Assembly (NCBI RefSeq): GCF_015751045.1
Contig: NZ_BNJW01000016.1
Location: forward strand, 1 to 64,000
Direction of reading: 5' to 3'
DNA from: Enterococcus lactis
GTDB lineage: Bacteria; Bacillota; Bacilli; Lactobacillales; Enterococcaceae
DNA length: 64,000 nt
Position 1 is the first letter of the stretch; every line of letters starts with the position of its first letter. Shown piece after piece: positions 53,818 through 64,000 of the stretch. Both the position numbers and the translations under genes were made by a program. The notes below the pieces were generated by a model. That model was not told the origin of the DNA and ran no database searches. It worked only from the letters and a program-made list of their open reading frames with translations.

Positions 53818-55797
53818 TTATTCGATCAGTTTGATAAATTTACTGCTGAAATTCTCAAAAATAGGTTCAGCTAAGATTTCCTGTTGCACGTTTAGCTGGT
53901 CAACTAACCTAACGATTGCTTTGGTCACGACCGTAATTCCTTCATTTTCGATATAAGAAGGCGAAACTAGAAAAACAAAATGGATTCCTTGATACTGATT
54001 CCATTGCATCCCTGAAGGAATCAAAGCAACGGCTATCTTTGTTTCGATTCCAACTGGAACAGCGGGATGTGGGACTGCCACTGTATCACTGAATATGATT
54101 TGTCCCATACTTTCACGTTGCTGGATCTGCTTTCGCATTTCTCTTATATATCCTTCTTCTTCATTTATGCTCAGCTTTTGCAACAAATCATGAAGAACTT
54201 CTTCTTTTTTCGGTTCGTACGTATAAGTCTTGAAAAACTTTTCAGACAGCTGTCCGGTGTAAATCTGTTTTTTTTGCTGTAGAGAAAATACTGGTATCGG
54301 TTGATCTGAGGAATGATAAGGTATAGATTCACCAATTACCTTTCTTATTTTATGAACATCATCTTCATTCAAAAAAATACTGACATGTAAAACTGGAATT
54401 TTAAAAAACATTGTCGAAAGATCAATAGAAGAAATAATCAAGTCGATTCCTTTTAAAGTTGTTTCATTGATCTCATAATAGCCTTTTACATTTACCACTG
54501 TAATATTTTTTCCAAATTCACTGACTACACGATTCTTTAATAATTGGGCACTGCCATAACCTGTTGCGCAGATGATTAACGCATGCAATTTATGCGTAGC
54601 TCTTTCTTTTTCCAATGCCGCCATGAGATGCAAAGCCAAATAGGCCCATTCATCTTCATTGATGGTATAGTTTTTCAAAGCCGGCATGTTGCTGAAATGC
54701 GTTTTTACTGCTTCAAAAACTTTGGGATTTTCTTCCTTTATCTCTTCAGTCAGAGGGTTCTCAATGCGAATGCCTCGGCTCAATCGAATCATCATTGGTG
54801 ACAAATGATCGAGTAGACCATTGAAAAGCTGGTGATCCTCTATTAATGAAAAACGAAATTCCTGAGACAATCGTTTCAAAACTTTCGCTACTTCCCTTGA
54901 TAGTTCCTGATCATTTTTATTTTCTCTATGATTTGACTTAGCCATAAGGTGTAAAGTCAAATAAGCAATTTCTTCTTGGGGAAACGATACATCTGCGATT
55001 ACCTCAATACGTTGAACAATGCGTTGCGCCACTTGATACTCTACTCGATCAGAAACTTCTTGTTCGATACCTAGTTCCTTGATTTCAAACCCTTCTCGTA
55101 GACGTTTGATTCCCAAAGCCAAGTGTAAGGACAAATTCTGTATGATAAAATCAGAAACTTTTAACTTAGCTTCTCTTGTTTCATCGAGAATGATGATTAC
55201 TAGCTCTTCAAAACTGATGTCTGTGAAAAAGCGACTTTGTCCTAAATATTCTTTCAATGAATTCCCATAATGGTTCCCGAAAAAAGTATCCATGATAAAA
55301 TGCCGTCGATTTCTTTCTTCCCCTTCGATCCATATCCCTTGACCATGCTTAGAAACAATTTTTAGTGAATAAGAAATCAACCGCTCTTTGATTTCTTGCA
55401 TGTCCTTTGTCAAACTAGAACGACTGATATAAAGCTCTTCTGCCAAATCATCCATAAAAAGAATGGCATCTTCCAAAAGCAGTTGGTTCAATATATACTT
55501 TTGTCGGTCTTCCGACTCATAAAATCCTTGAGGCTCTCTAGCATATCCCGGTACTATTTCTTGCCGACTCAAAAACAGATCAAATGTCAGTCTTTGTAAA
55601 ATATGCAGTTGGTAACCATAACCTGGTTTAGCAATGATCTTACCTCCGTTTTCTTCTACTAACTCTTTGATCCGCTGCAAGTAATTACGGATTGTCCGAT
55701 CAGATAATAACAATTCAGAAGCTAAACGTTGACTGGTGACATACTCCTTCCTGTGATCAATCAAATATCTCAACAGCAATTTTTCCTTCTGTTTCAT
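53818..55797 (-). CDS. LicR/MtlR-type PRD activator with EIIB and EIIA domains
   Basis: A 659-aa transcription activator. N-terminal helix-turn-helix domains (about 1-165), PRD1 (about 185-295, with LHLALG and LTLHLMAK) and PRD2 (about 305-410, with LALHLMAALEK), then a BglG-type EIIB-like domain with Cys in IICATGYGSAQ (near 412) and an EIIA(Man/Fru-type) domain with His in AVPHPAVP (near 588). Phosphorylation of these domains by PTS proteins controls activity. The ATG at 55797 is placed 8 nt after GGAG; an ATG 2 codons earlier is too close. It lies inside the operon it likely controls. Confidence 0.9.
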   Translation of the reverse strand: MKQKEKLLLRYLIDHRKEYVTSQRLASELLLSDRTIRNYLQRIKELVEENGGKIIAKPGYGYQLHILQRLTFDLFLSRQEIVPGYAREPQGFYESEDRQKYILNQLLLEDAILFMDDLAEELYISRSSLTKDMQEIKERLISYSLKIVSKHGQGIWIEGEERNRRHFIMDTFFGNHYGNSLKEYLGQSRFFTDISFEELVIIILDETREAKLKVSDFIIQNLSLHLALGIKRLREGFEIKELGIEQEVSDRVEYQVAQRIVQRIEVIADVSFPQEEIAYLTLHLMAKSNHRENKNDQELSREVAKVLKRLSQEFRFSLIEDHQLFNGLLDHLSPMMIRLSRGIRIENPLTEEIKEENPKVFEAVKTHFSNMPALKNYTINEDEWAYLALHLMAALEKERATHKLHALIICATGYGSAQLLKNRVVSEFGKNITVVNVKGYYEINETTLKGIDLIISSIDLSTMFFKIPVLHVSIFLNEDDVHKIRKVIGESIPYHSSDQPIPVFSLQQKKQIYTGQLSEKFFKTYTYEPKKEEVLHDLLQKLSINEEEGYIREMRKQIQQRESMGQIIFSDTVAVPHPAVPVGIETKIAVALIPSGMQWNQYQGIHFVFLVSPSYIENEGITVVTKAIVRLVDQLNVQQEILAEPIFENFSSKFIKLIE

Positions 55798-55817
55798 TAT
55801 CATCCACTCCTATTCCA

Positions 55818-56132
55818 TCATATGTTCTCTTCGATCACCTCTGCTAACTTCTGGATGCCTGTAGGGATTGGGACATACGCTTGGAAAGGGATACTAACAA
55901 CAGGCTTTCCAACAGATTCTCCTAATTTTTTGAATTTATCCAAAAACATCGTCGTTTGCGGGCTGATCAGAAATAAATCAAAATCACTATTCTTAATCAT
56001 ATTATCGCCTTCTGTAGCTGAAACTGCATCTACGAGTATCTCTTCTCCTTTTTGCTTAAAGAAATCCGTTGTCTTTGAGGCCATCATCGATGATGACATT
56101 CCTGCTGCACAAATAATCAATGCTTTTTTCAT
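55818..56132 (-). CDS. PTS EIIB component, lactose/cellobiose family
   Basis: A 104-aa EIIB with the phosphocysteine loop IICAAGMSSSMM (Cys8) at the N-terminus and a C-terminal PTGIQKLAEVIEENI helix. It is the first gene of the operon, with AAAGGAG upstream, and transfers phosphate from EIIA to the sugar held by EIIC. Confidence 0.92.
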   Translation of the reverse strand: MKKALIICAAGMSSSMMASKTTDFFKQKGEEILVDAVSATEGDNMIKNSDFDLFLISPQTTMFLDKFKKLGESVGKPVVSIPFQAYVPIPTGIQKLAEVIEENI

Positions 56133-56164
56133 AAATCAATCACTCCTTTTATTTTTATAAACCA

Positions 56165-56221
56165 AGCATAACTTGTAAGCGTTTTCTATTCAAAATATAT
56201 ATTTCCGTAGCATTACGGAAA
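56165..56221 (-). promoter_or_regulatory. PTS-operon promoter with cre in the spacer and an upstream palindrome
   Basis: On the minus strand TTGAAT (56193-56188) and TATGCT (56170-56165) are 17 nt apart. tgtaagcgttttct (56174-56187) matches cre at 13 of 14 positions and lies wholly in the spacer. Upstream is a perfect 8-bp inverted repeat, TTTCCGTA (56202-56209) and TACGGAAA (56214-56221), well placed for the LicR-type activator. Confidence 0.8.
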
Positions 56222-56280
56222 AAATGTGTATCATCTCTTGAATAATGAACGTAGAGCATTTCACTGATTTACCGTAAAAA

Positions 56281-56323
56281 AGATACACATGGAGTGATAG
56301 CAATTTTTCATCCATGTGTATCT
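56281..56323 (-). terminator. Terminator after the FUSC-like gene
   Basis: A perfect 13-bp stem (56281-56293 with 56311-56323). On the minus strand it is followed at once by TTTTTACGG. Confidence 0.85.
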
Positions 56324-56356
56324 TCACTTTTTCCTTATTTTTTTATTCGATCTCAT

Positions 56357-57427
56357 CTAATGATTCAAACCGTGTTTTTCTCTTATTTTGCGGATAAGTA
56401 TCTCAGTCACCCCAATATACATGATTCCTAAACATACCCCAAGGATATTCTCAAAAATGCGGATCGTTACTGCTCCTGGAACACCAAATAAGCTTGCAGC
56501 GATTGTCAAAGCACCAAAGCAATTAAAAATTGTTTTATATCTATAGGTAGAACAAATACCTAAAGCTAGTCCACCCAATATACCGACCCACACAAACGGA
56601 ATAAATTGGCTGATACCAATAAATAAAGCACATCCGATCAATGAGCCGATAATTCTGTCTACTGCTCGTTCTTTAAAACCAATCGACATCAATCCATAGC
56701 TAGATACAATAGAAGAAAATGCAAACCCTGCCCACATCAATCGTTGAAAAGGGACATATTCTCCTGCGACAATCAAAAGACTGATACCAAACGCATAGCT
56801 GAGCATCCAAATTTTTTGTTGCGAATAAATATCTTTCAAAAAATTCTTTCTGAATAAGCTTTTGCCTCTGTTCTTTTCTCGATGTTTTCTATAAAGGATA
56901 ACTGAAAACCAACAAAAAAATAAAAACAATAAGCTACCTGTTTGTGTAAAGAAATCCTTGTTCAACAAATCTTTAGGTAACGAATAAACAATAAAAAGAT
57001 AAGAAAAACCGTACAAAGAAGCATTTCCCATTTTAGGGTCACTAGCAGTTGCCAGTAATATGCTACTTAGTAAAATAAAATGAATCAACACGCCCATACC
57101 TGACCATTTGATCAGTTGGACATAAGGCGCTGTTAATAGTGAGAGCATAACGATGGCTAAACTAATGATCGAATGAGAAATCTTATAACCAAAATCAACA
57201 AAACGAATACTCATCAACATACAGAATAAAACCACAGCGTATGGTTTATGCGTCGATTCAAACAATGTTGTAATGAAAATAATAAAACAAATGGCAAATA
57301 ATACGATAAATAATGATCGTAAAAACAATGAACAAATATACATGCGCTTTTCTTTTCTAGAAGTTGCTTCTCGTATTTTTTGTTTTAAAATAAACGGATC
57401 TAGTTGCAGAGACTGATAAAAACCCAC
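56357..57427 (-). CDS. FUSC-like (aromatic acid exporter family) membrane protein
   Basis: A 356-aa membrane protein with two sets of helices (about 30-165 and 205-345) separated by a charged loop rich in Arg/Lys near 178-200. This layout, with the repeated FKERAVDRIIGSLIGCALFI-type segment, fits the FUSC/ArAE group. Relatives export aromatic acids or have unknown roles. It is monocistronic, with its own terminator; substrate unknown. Confidence 0.75.
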   Translation of the reverse strand: MGFYQSLQLDPFILKQKIREATSRKEKRMYICSLFLRSLFIVLFAICFIIFITTLFESTHKPYAVVLFCMLMSIRFVDFGYKISHSIISLAIVMLSLLTAPYVQLIKWSGMGVLIHFILLSSILLATASDPKMGNASLYGFSYLFIVYSLPKDLLNKDFFTQTGSLLFLFFCWFSVILYRKHREKNRGKSLFRKNFLKDIYSQQKIWMLSYAFGISLLIVAGEYVPFQRLMWAGFAFSSIVSSYGLMSIGFKERAVDRIIGSLIGCALFIGISQFIPFVWVGILGGLALGICSTYRYKTIFNCFGALTIAASLFGVPGAVTIRIFENILGVCLGIMYIGVTEILIRKIREKHGLNH

Positions 57428-57560
57428 CTGTTGTCGTCCTTTCTTTTACTTTTATTTCTATATTTTTCACAGTCAACTATGACAGGTTGTAAATACTATG
57501 GAACATCATATGACGTTGTTATTTTCTTGTCAACTATTTTCCCTATTCATGTTTTTTTAC

Positions 57561-57592
57561 AAAAAAACAGCTGACAGAGATTCTGCCAACTG
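57561..57592 (-). terminator. Terminator after leuS
   Basis: A 10-bp stem including two G-U pairs (57568-57577 with 57583-57592), followed on the minus strand by seven T. Confidence 0.75.
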
Positions 57593-57607
57593 CTTTTATC
57601 AGGTTAT

Positions 57608-60022
<2,415 letters not shown>

Positions 60023-60134
60023 TTTCTGTCCTCCTGTTCTATTAAAAACGCTTGTTTCTATTATAGCGAAAAAAACCGGCAGAATCTGTTTCTTTTTGTT
60101 TTCTTTTACTTTGTTTTCTCAAACTTCACAAAAG

Positions 60135-60384
60135 AAATAAAAAAATCCTATAAAAAGATTGCTCTTTTTATAGGACGTAATCTACGCGGTACCACCTATT
60201 TTTACCTTAATGAAAAGGCCTCGAACGTTGTAACGGCCGTCACCGCCACTTGCTTACTCGAATATTCAGCAAGGGCAACTCAAAGGCGAGTTCAAAAGCA
60301 TCCGTGCACATTCTCACCAACCATGTGCTCTCTGAAACTTCAGTCTTTTTACTACTTCCTTTTCAAGTGTTGTCATATTTAAGT
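60135..60384 (-). promoter_or_regulatory. T-box riboswitch leader of leuS
   Basis: Read on the minus strand, the leader has a long Stem I region (about 60384-60240), the conserved T-box GGTGGTACCGCG (60196-60185) and a terminator hairpin (60175-60164 with 60157-60146) followed by a T-run. A CTC codon in a GAACTCGCC context (60290-60288) is a good specifier for leucine. The antiterminator would form from the T-box sequence and block the terminator when uncharged tRNA-Leu binds. T-box and terminator are directly seen; the specifier position is less certain. Confidence 0.9.
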
Positions 60385-60390
60385 AGCCTT

Positions 60391-60419
60391 ATAGTAACAA
60401 ATATTTTTGTGGAATTCAA
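60391..60419 (-). promoter_or_regulatory. leuS promoter
   Basis: TTGAAT (60419-60414) and TACTAT (60396-60391) with a 17-nt spacer, immediately upstream of the T-box leader and only 25 nt from the stop codon of the LysM gene. Confidence 0.75.
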
Positions 60420-60443
60420 TCGTTATTTCTTTGAACAGCTATT

Positions 60444-62450
60444 TTATTTAGCTACAATCAATGTTTGACCTGGATAAATAAAGTTGTTTTTGATATTGTT
60501 CCATTCGATTAGTTGAGCCATTGTAATACCATGGCTGTCAGCAACACCCCAAACAGATTCTCCAGATTTCACAGTATAGGTTTTCGAACCTGCAGGTGCT
60601 TGTTGGTTTGTTGTTTGAGACGAACCTTTCTTCACGATCACTTGTTGTCCAGGATAGATGAAATTATTTTTGATATTATTCCATTCGATCAACTGATCCA
60701 TCGTGATATGATGTTTGTTCGCTACGCTCCAAACTGACTCGCCTGCTTTCACGGTATACATCGTATTACCAGAGGATGATGTACTTGTTGTAGCAGACGT
60801 ATTCGGTGTATTTGGTTTCGCTGCCGAAGTAGTTGAACCTGTATTGGTATTTACTGAATTGCCGCCTTTAACGATCAATTGCTGTCCTGGGTAAATAAAG
60901 TTGTTTTTGATATTATTCCATTCGATCAGCTGATTCATCGTGATGCCGTTTTTATTCGCTACGCTCCAAACAGATTCACCCGCCTTGACTGTATAAGTGC
61001 CTTGAGACGAACTGCTGCCAGTATTAGCTGAGCTGCTGTTATTTGTATTGGCTGACGAACCTGTATTACTTGATGCGCTGTTTGTTGACCCACTGTTTGA
61101 AACAGTCAGTTGTTGTCCTGGATAAATAAAGTTATTTTGGATGTTGTTCCATTGGATCAGTTGAGCCATCGTAATTCCATATTTGTTGGAGACACTCCAA
61201 ACAGAGTCTCCGGCTTTCACTGTGTATTTCGTTCCTGAAGCCGTATTAGAAGAACTTGAATTAGACGAATTTGAACCACTTGTGTTGCCAGTATTTGCTC
61301 CAGTATTAGAGGAACCGCCATTTGATACGATCAGCTGTTGTCCTGGATAAACAAAATTATTCTTGATATTGTTCCATTCAATCAATTGAGCCATCGTAAT
61401 TCCGTGATCGTTTGAGATCTTCCAAACAGAATCGCCAGATTGAACAGTGTATTTCGCCCCAGTTGTTTGTCCTCCGTTTGATGTACCAGCATTTCCTGAA
61501 GAATTGGTATTGTTACCAGAATTATTCGTCGAAGAGCCATTTTCTTGGCTACCCTTGATCGTTAGTTTTTGTCCTGGATAAATGAAATTGTTTTGGATAT
61601 TGTTCCATTGAATCAATTGATCCATTGTAATACCGAATTTATTGGAGATTCCCCAAACAGAATCGCCAGATTGAACAGTATAAGTGGTCGAAGTTGCTGA
61701 ACCTGAGTTTGTATTACCAGAATTGTTTGAACCGCTAGTACTACCTGTACTTCCAGTATTATTCCCACCTGTAGTAGCTCCACCGCCCGCGTTTCCACTA
61801 GCTGGTGTATCATATTGGGTCAATCCGTAAGTCGTGATGATATTATTTAATTTGCTTGCATAACCAGGGTCAGTCGCATAACGACCTGTCAAACAAGCTG
61901 TCGCATCTGTATAGGATCTCGTGTTGCTCTTCCAAGTACCGGCATAGTAATAACCGTTGCCAAATGAAGTATTTCTAAGTACATAGGCATTGTCATTGAA
62001 CGATTCAGCAAAAGAAGGATATTGTCGGAAAGGCTCCTTTTTATTTACCCATTGATTATTTAAAAATTCAAGCGTATCCATGTAGACAGTTTGTCCTTGA
62101 TAGCTGCCTTTTATCCCAAAAAGATTATAATAAGGTGCTTGCGATAACGCACTACTGCCCCAACCGCTTTCTACAACTGCTTGTGCGATCATCACTGATG
62201 CATACAAATCGTTGGCTTGAGCAATTGGCTGCGCATAAGTAGCAATTTCTGTGATAAATGCCGCTGTATTGATTCTTGCGCCGAACTGAACAGGTGTTTC
62301 ATCCGCTTGAACAGGAACCGGCTGTACTAATGGAGCAGCGACAGAACAGCCTACCATCGCAGTTCCCACGATTGCTGCCCCTCGTTTTGCTTTTCGAAAA
62401 CGTTTGGTCTGTTCTAAACGTCTCCGTTCTTTTCTTGCAATGTTTTCCAT
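60444..62450 (-). CDS. GH73 glucosaminidase (muramidase-2/AtlA-like) with six LysM repeats
   Basis: A 668-aa secreted peptidoglycan hydrolase. A long basic signal peptide ends near residue 49 (VQA-DE). The GH73 domain (about 60-215) has the catalytic Glu probably in [15 protein letters not shown] and the conserved YNLFGIKG. A Ser/Asn/Gly-rich linker follows, then six LysM modules of about 45 residues from residue ~255 to the end, each starting YTV-[KQ]-[SA]-G-[DE]-SVW and ending near YPGQ. Linkers between modules are Ser/Asn/Thr-rich. Size and repeat number match E. hirae muramidase-2. It cleaves septal peptidoglycan and probably aids cell separation. GGAGG precedes the ATG. Confidence 0.93.
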   Translation of the reverse strand: MENIARKERRRLEQTKRFRKAKRGAAIVGTAMVGCSVAAPLVQPVPVQADETPVQFGARINTAAFITEIATYAQPIAQANDLYASVMIAQAVVESGWGSSALSQAPYYNLFGIKGSYQGQTVYMDTLEFLNNQWVNKKEPFRQYPSFAESFNDNAYVLRNTSFGNGYYYAGTWKSNTRSYTDATACLTGRYATDPGYASKLNNIITTYGLTQYDTPASGNAGGGATTGGNNTGSTGSTSGSNNSGNTNSGSATSTTYTVQSGDSVWGISNKFGITMDQLIQWNNIQNNFIYPGQKLTIKGSQENGSSTNNSGNNTNSSGNAGTSNGGQTTGAKYTVQSGDSVWKISNDHGITMAQLIEWNNIKNNFVYPGQQLIVSNGGSSNTGANTGNTSGSNSSNSSSSNTASGTKYTVKAGDSVWSVSNKYGITMAQLIQWNNIQNNFIYPGQQLTVSNSGSTNSASSNTGSSANTNNSSSANTGSSSSQGTYTVKAGESVWSVANKNGITMNQLIEWNNIKNNFIYPGQQLIVKGGNSVNTNTGSTTSAAKPNTPNTSATTSTSSSGNTMYTVKAGESVWSVANKHHITMDQLIEWNNIKNNFIYPGQQVIVKKGSSQTTNQQAPAGSKTYTVKSGESVWGVADSHGITMAQLIEWNNIKNNFIYPGQTLIVAK
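60447..61690 (-). repeat. Six tandem LysM-coding repeats
   Basis: Six copies of about 135 nt, separated by variable linkers, encode nearly identical LysM modules sharing WNNI-[KQ]-NNF-[IV]-YPGQ. The nucleotide similarity between copies makes copy-number change by recombination likely. Confidence 0.85.
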
Positions 62451-62819
62451 CTTCTATCCTCCAACTTCAATTTATCTATTATTAATAATTATAACTTCTC
62501 TTAATATTTATTAAAAGTTATTTAAGAGCTTTGTTGTTTTTTGTAATCATATTGTAATTTACCGTAATGAACAACTTCTGTTCATTTTCAAGTTCTTCCT
62601 ACGTCTATGTTCTTATTTACAAGGATTTCGAAAAACACTGATTTTATTTCCCTAACATTTCATTTGTATTACCAAAAAATGTCTTTCCGATTACAGTTAT
62701 TTTTTTCATAAGAATATTAGTTATTCAAAGAGGGATTATACATTGGTTTTATCTCTTTACCGTTTTTTTCGCTGGACCAAAAATGCTATAATAAGTCATT
62801 GCTTCAAAGGAGGAATTGT
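62451..62819 (+). promoter_or_regulatory. AT-rich divergent intergenic region; extended -10 of the PAP2 gene
   Basis: This 369-nt stretch has no ORF that I can support. TGCTATAAT at 62784-62792 is an extended -10 for the PAP2 gene, and AAAGGAGGA lies 5-13 nt before its ATG. The rest is AT-rich, with leader and promoter for the glucosaminidase presumably near 62470-62560; I could not assign them. Confidence 0.5.
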
Positions 62820-63476
62820 ATGAAATACAAAACATCATTTCAAGTGACTGGCAGCTTCTTTCTTGTCCTGTTTTTTATTTTGGGCTGGATCGTAAAGTTT
62901 CATCTGTCGTGGCTTTCTGGTTTCGATCAGTGGTTTACAGACATTGTCAGAGCTTCTTATCCTGATCTGAACAGCTACCAACTCTTTATGACTAAATTCG
63001 GTAATCCTCTTACCGTCATCATTTTCTTTGCTTGTGCAGCTTTATGGATGTGGTATAAGAAAAAAAGGGCAGAAACAGTTTGGTTCGTTTCTGGATTTAT
63101 TGTAATTGCTGGAATCATCAACCCGTTGATCAAACTATTTTTCATGCGAGAGCGCCCTTCATTGACACACTTAGTGGTTGAAACAAGTTACAGTTTCCCT
63201 AGTGGACATGCAGCAGGCAGTATGATTCTTTACGGCTCTTTCCTATTTCTGCTGCCAGCTTTTGTTCAAAAAAGAACCTTACGTACATTGCTTCAATTGC
63301 TGATGGTGTTTATTATAGTAAGTGTCGGGATAAGCCGCATTTATCTGGGTGTTCATTTTCCTACTGATATCATCGGCGGCTACTTACTCAGTCTTTCTTG
63401 GCTGTGCCTGACTTATCCAGTGTATAGAGAAAAAAGAAAACAAATAGGTAACTCTTACAGAAAGAAGGACTTTTAA
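62820..63476 (+). CDS. PAP2-family membrane phosphatase
   Basis: A 218-aa membrane protein with about six hydrophobic segments and the three phosphatase motifs: KLFFMRERP (about 110-118), PSGHA (about 131-135) and SRIYLGVHFPTD (about 177-188). Family members dephosphorylate undecaprenyl pyrophosphate, phosphatidylglycerophosphate or similar lipids at the outer membrane face. The lipid substrate cannot be told from sequence. The following radical SAM gene overlaps its stop by 1 nt (TAATG). Confidence 0.9.
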   Translation: MKYKTSFQVTGSFFLVLFFILGWIVKFHLSWLSGFDQWFTDIVRASYPDLNSYQLFMTKFGNPLTVIIFFACAALWMWYKKKRAETVWFVSGFIVIAGIINPLIKLFFMRERPSLTHLVVETSYSFPSGHAAGSMILYGSFLFLLPAFVQKRTLRTLLQLLMVFIIVSVGISRIYLGVHFPTDIIGGYLLSLSWLCLTYPVYREKRKQIGNSYRKKDF

Positions 63477-64000
63477 TGACTTTTCCTTATTCAGAAGGAA
63501 ATAAAAGATATCATTCTTGGAATTATGCTTTACGAAATGAGTTTGGCGGGAAAATTTTCAAGGTGCCGATCGATGGAGGGTTCGACTGCCCGAATCGAGA
63601 TGGGACTGTTGCCCATGGCGGTTGTACTTTTTGCAGTGTATCTGGTTCGGGTGATATGATCGTTGCACCTGAAGATCCACTTCCAATCCAATTCCAGAAA
63701 GAAATCGACATGATGCATCAAAAATGGCCTCATGTCCAACAATACATCGTTTATTTCCAAAATTTTACAAACACCCATGCGCCAGTTGAAATAATCAAAG
63801 AACGATTTGAGCAAGTAGTCAATTTACCAGGTGTCGTAGGATTATCAGTCGGTACACGACCGGATTGTCTGCCAGATGAAGTAGTTGATTACCTTGCTGA
63901 ACTGAACGAGCGGATGTATTTATGGGTAGAACTTGGATTGCAAACAACTTTTGAAGAAACTTCAAAACTGATCAACCGAGCACATGATTATCAAACTTAT
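63476..64000 (+). CDS. Radical SAM protein, YtqA/TIGR01212 type (partial, cut by window end)
   Basis: The 175 codons visible start with ATG overlapping the PAP2 stop, after AGAAGGA. The cysteines CPNRDGTVAHGGCTFC (about 37-52) match the YtqA/YhcC-type arrangement, in which the first Cys is widely spaced from a C-x-x-C pair. Downstream are VYFQNFTNTHAP and LSVGTRPDCLPDE, also typical. Biochemical function of the family is not well established. The C-terminus is outside the window. Confidence 0.85.
   Translation, partial: MTFPYSEGNKRYHSWNYALRNEFGGKIFKVPIDGGFDCPNRDGTVAHGGCTFCSVSGSGDMIVAPEDPLPIQFQKEIDMMHQKWPHVQQYIVYFQNFTNTHAPVEIIKERFEQVVNLPGVVGLSVGTRPDCLPDEVVDYLAELNERMYLWVELGLQTTFEETSKLINRAHDYQTY

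Overview
The window looks like chromosome of a low-GC Firmicute, most likely Enterococcus of the faecium/hirae/mundtii group. The evidence is a GH73 glucosaminidase with six LysM repeats and a length (668 aa) very close to E. hirae muramidase-2, an L-lysine-type MurE, CcpA cre-like sites at most sugar promoters, and a T-box leuS leader. The species call is inference. I saw no insertion sequence, prophage, CRISPR array or tRNA gene.

Region 1 (1-25.4 kb) is a pectin/hexuronate locus. At the left edge two near-consensus promoters point out of the window and resemble tandem rRNA promoters. A leftward unit (12.7 to 3.2 kb) encodes an Lpl-type ABC importer (permease, YesL-like protein, lipoprotein), GH105, GH28, an alpha/beta hydrolase, a pectin methylesterase, a small membrane protein and GH43. 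A GPH symporter and a second GH28 follow. The second permease is divergent at 13.0 kb, followed by a convergent membrane AraC regulator. Rightward from 16.5 kb come a LacI regulator, uxaB, uxaA, uxaC, an SGNH acetylesterase, a TIM-barrel isomerase and an exporter-type ABC half-transporter. None of the pectin enzymes has a signal peptide, so imported oligosaccharides are probably dismantled in the cytoplasm and fed through UxaC/UxaB/UxaA to 2-keto-3-deoxygluconate. Three genes of the leftward unit are broken: ochre codons in the binding protein and one GH28, and a frameshift in the YesL-like gene.

Region 2 (25.6-29.3 kb) is housekeeping: a YheA/YlbF protein, a class A penicillin-binding protein and an RluD-family pseudouridine synthase.

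Region 3 (29.3-45.4 kb) is an alpha-mannoside locus: ROK kinase, GH38, GH125, a divergent GntR/LacI-type regulator, GH92, a YesM/YesN two-component system with a YesL-like protein, and a second Lpl-type importer. It resembles N-glycan scavenging loci of streptococci. It has matched operators, cre sites and a 21-bp-spaced direct repeat.

Region 4 (45.4-64 kb) holds a dense array of palindromic repeats, a pseudouridine synthase, a MurJ/YtgP-like flippase, a YitT-family gene interrupted by an ochre codon, murE, a lactose/cellobiose-type PTS operon with a LicR-type activator, a FUSC-like membrane protein, leuS with its T-box, the LysM glucosaminidase, a PAP2 phosphatase and the start of a radical SAM gene.

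The most unusual non-coding signal is a modular family of intergenic palindromes at 13.9, 25.5, 37.6, 41.8, 45.5-46.0 and probably 51.4 kb. Most copies share constant ends (GAGGTTGTGA and GAACACCGTTTA) around at least five different hairpin cores.
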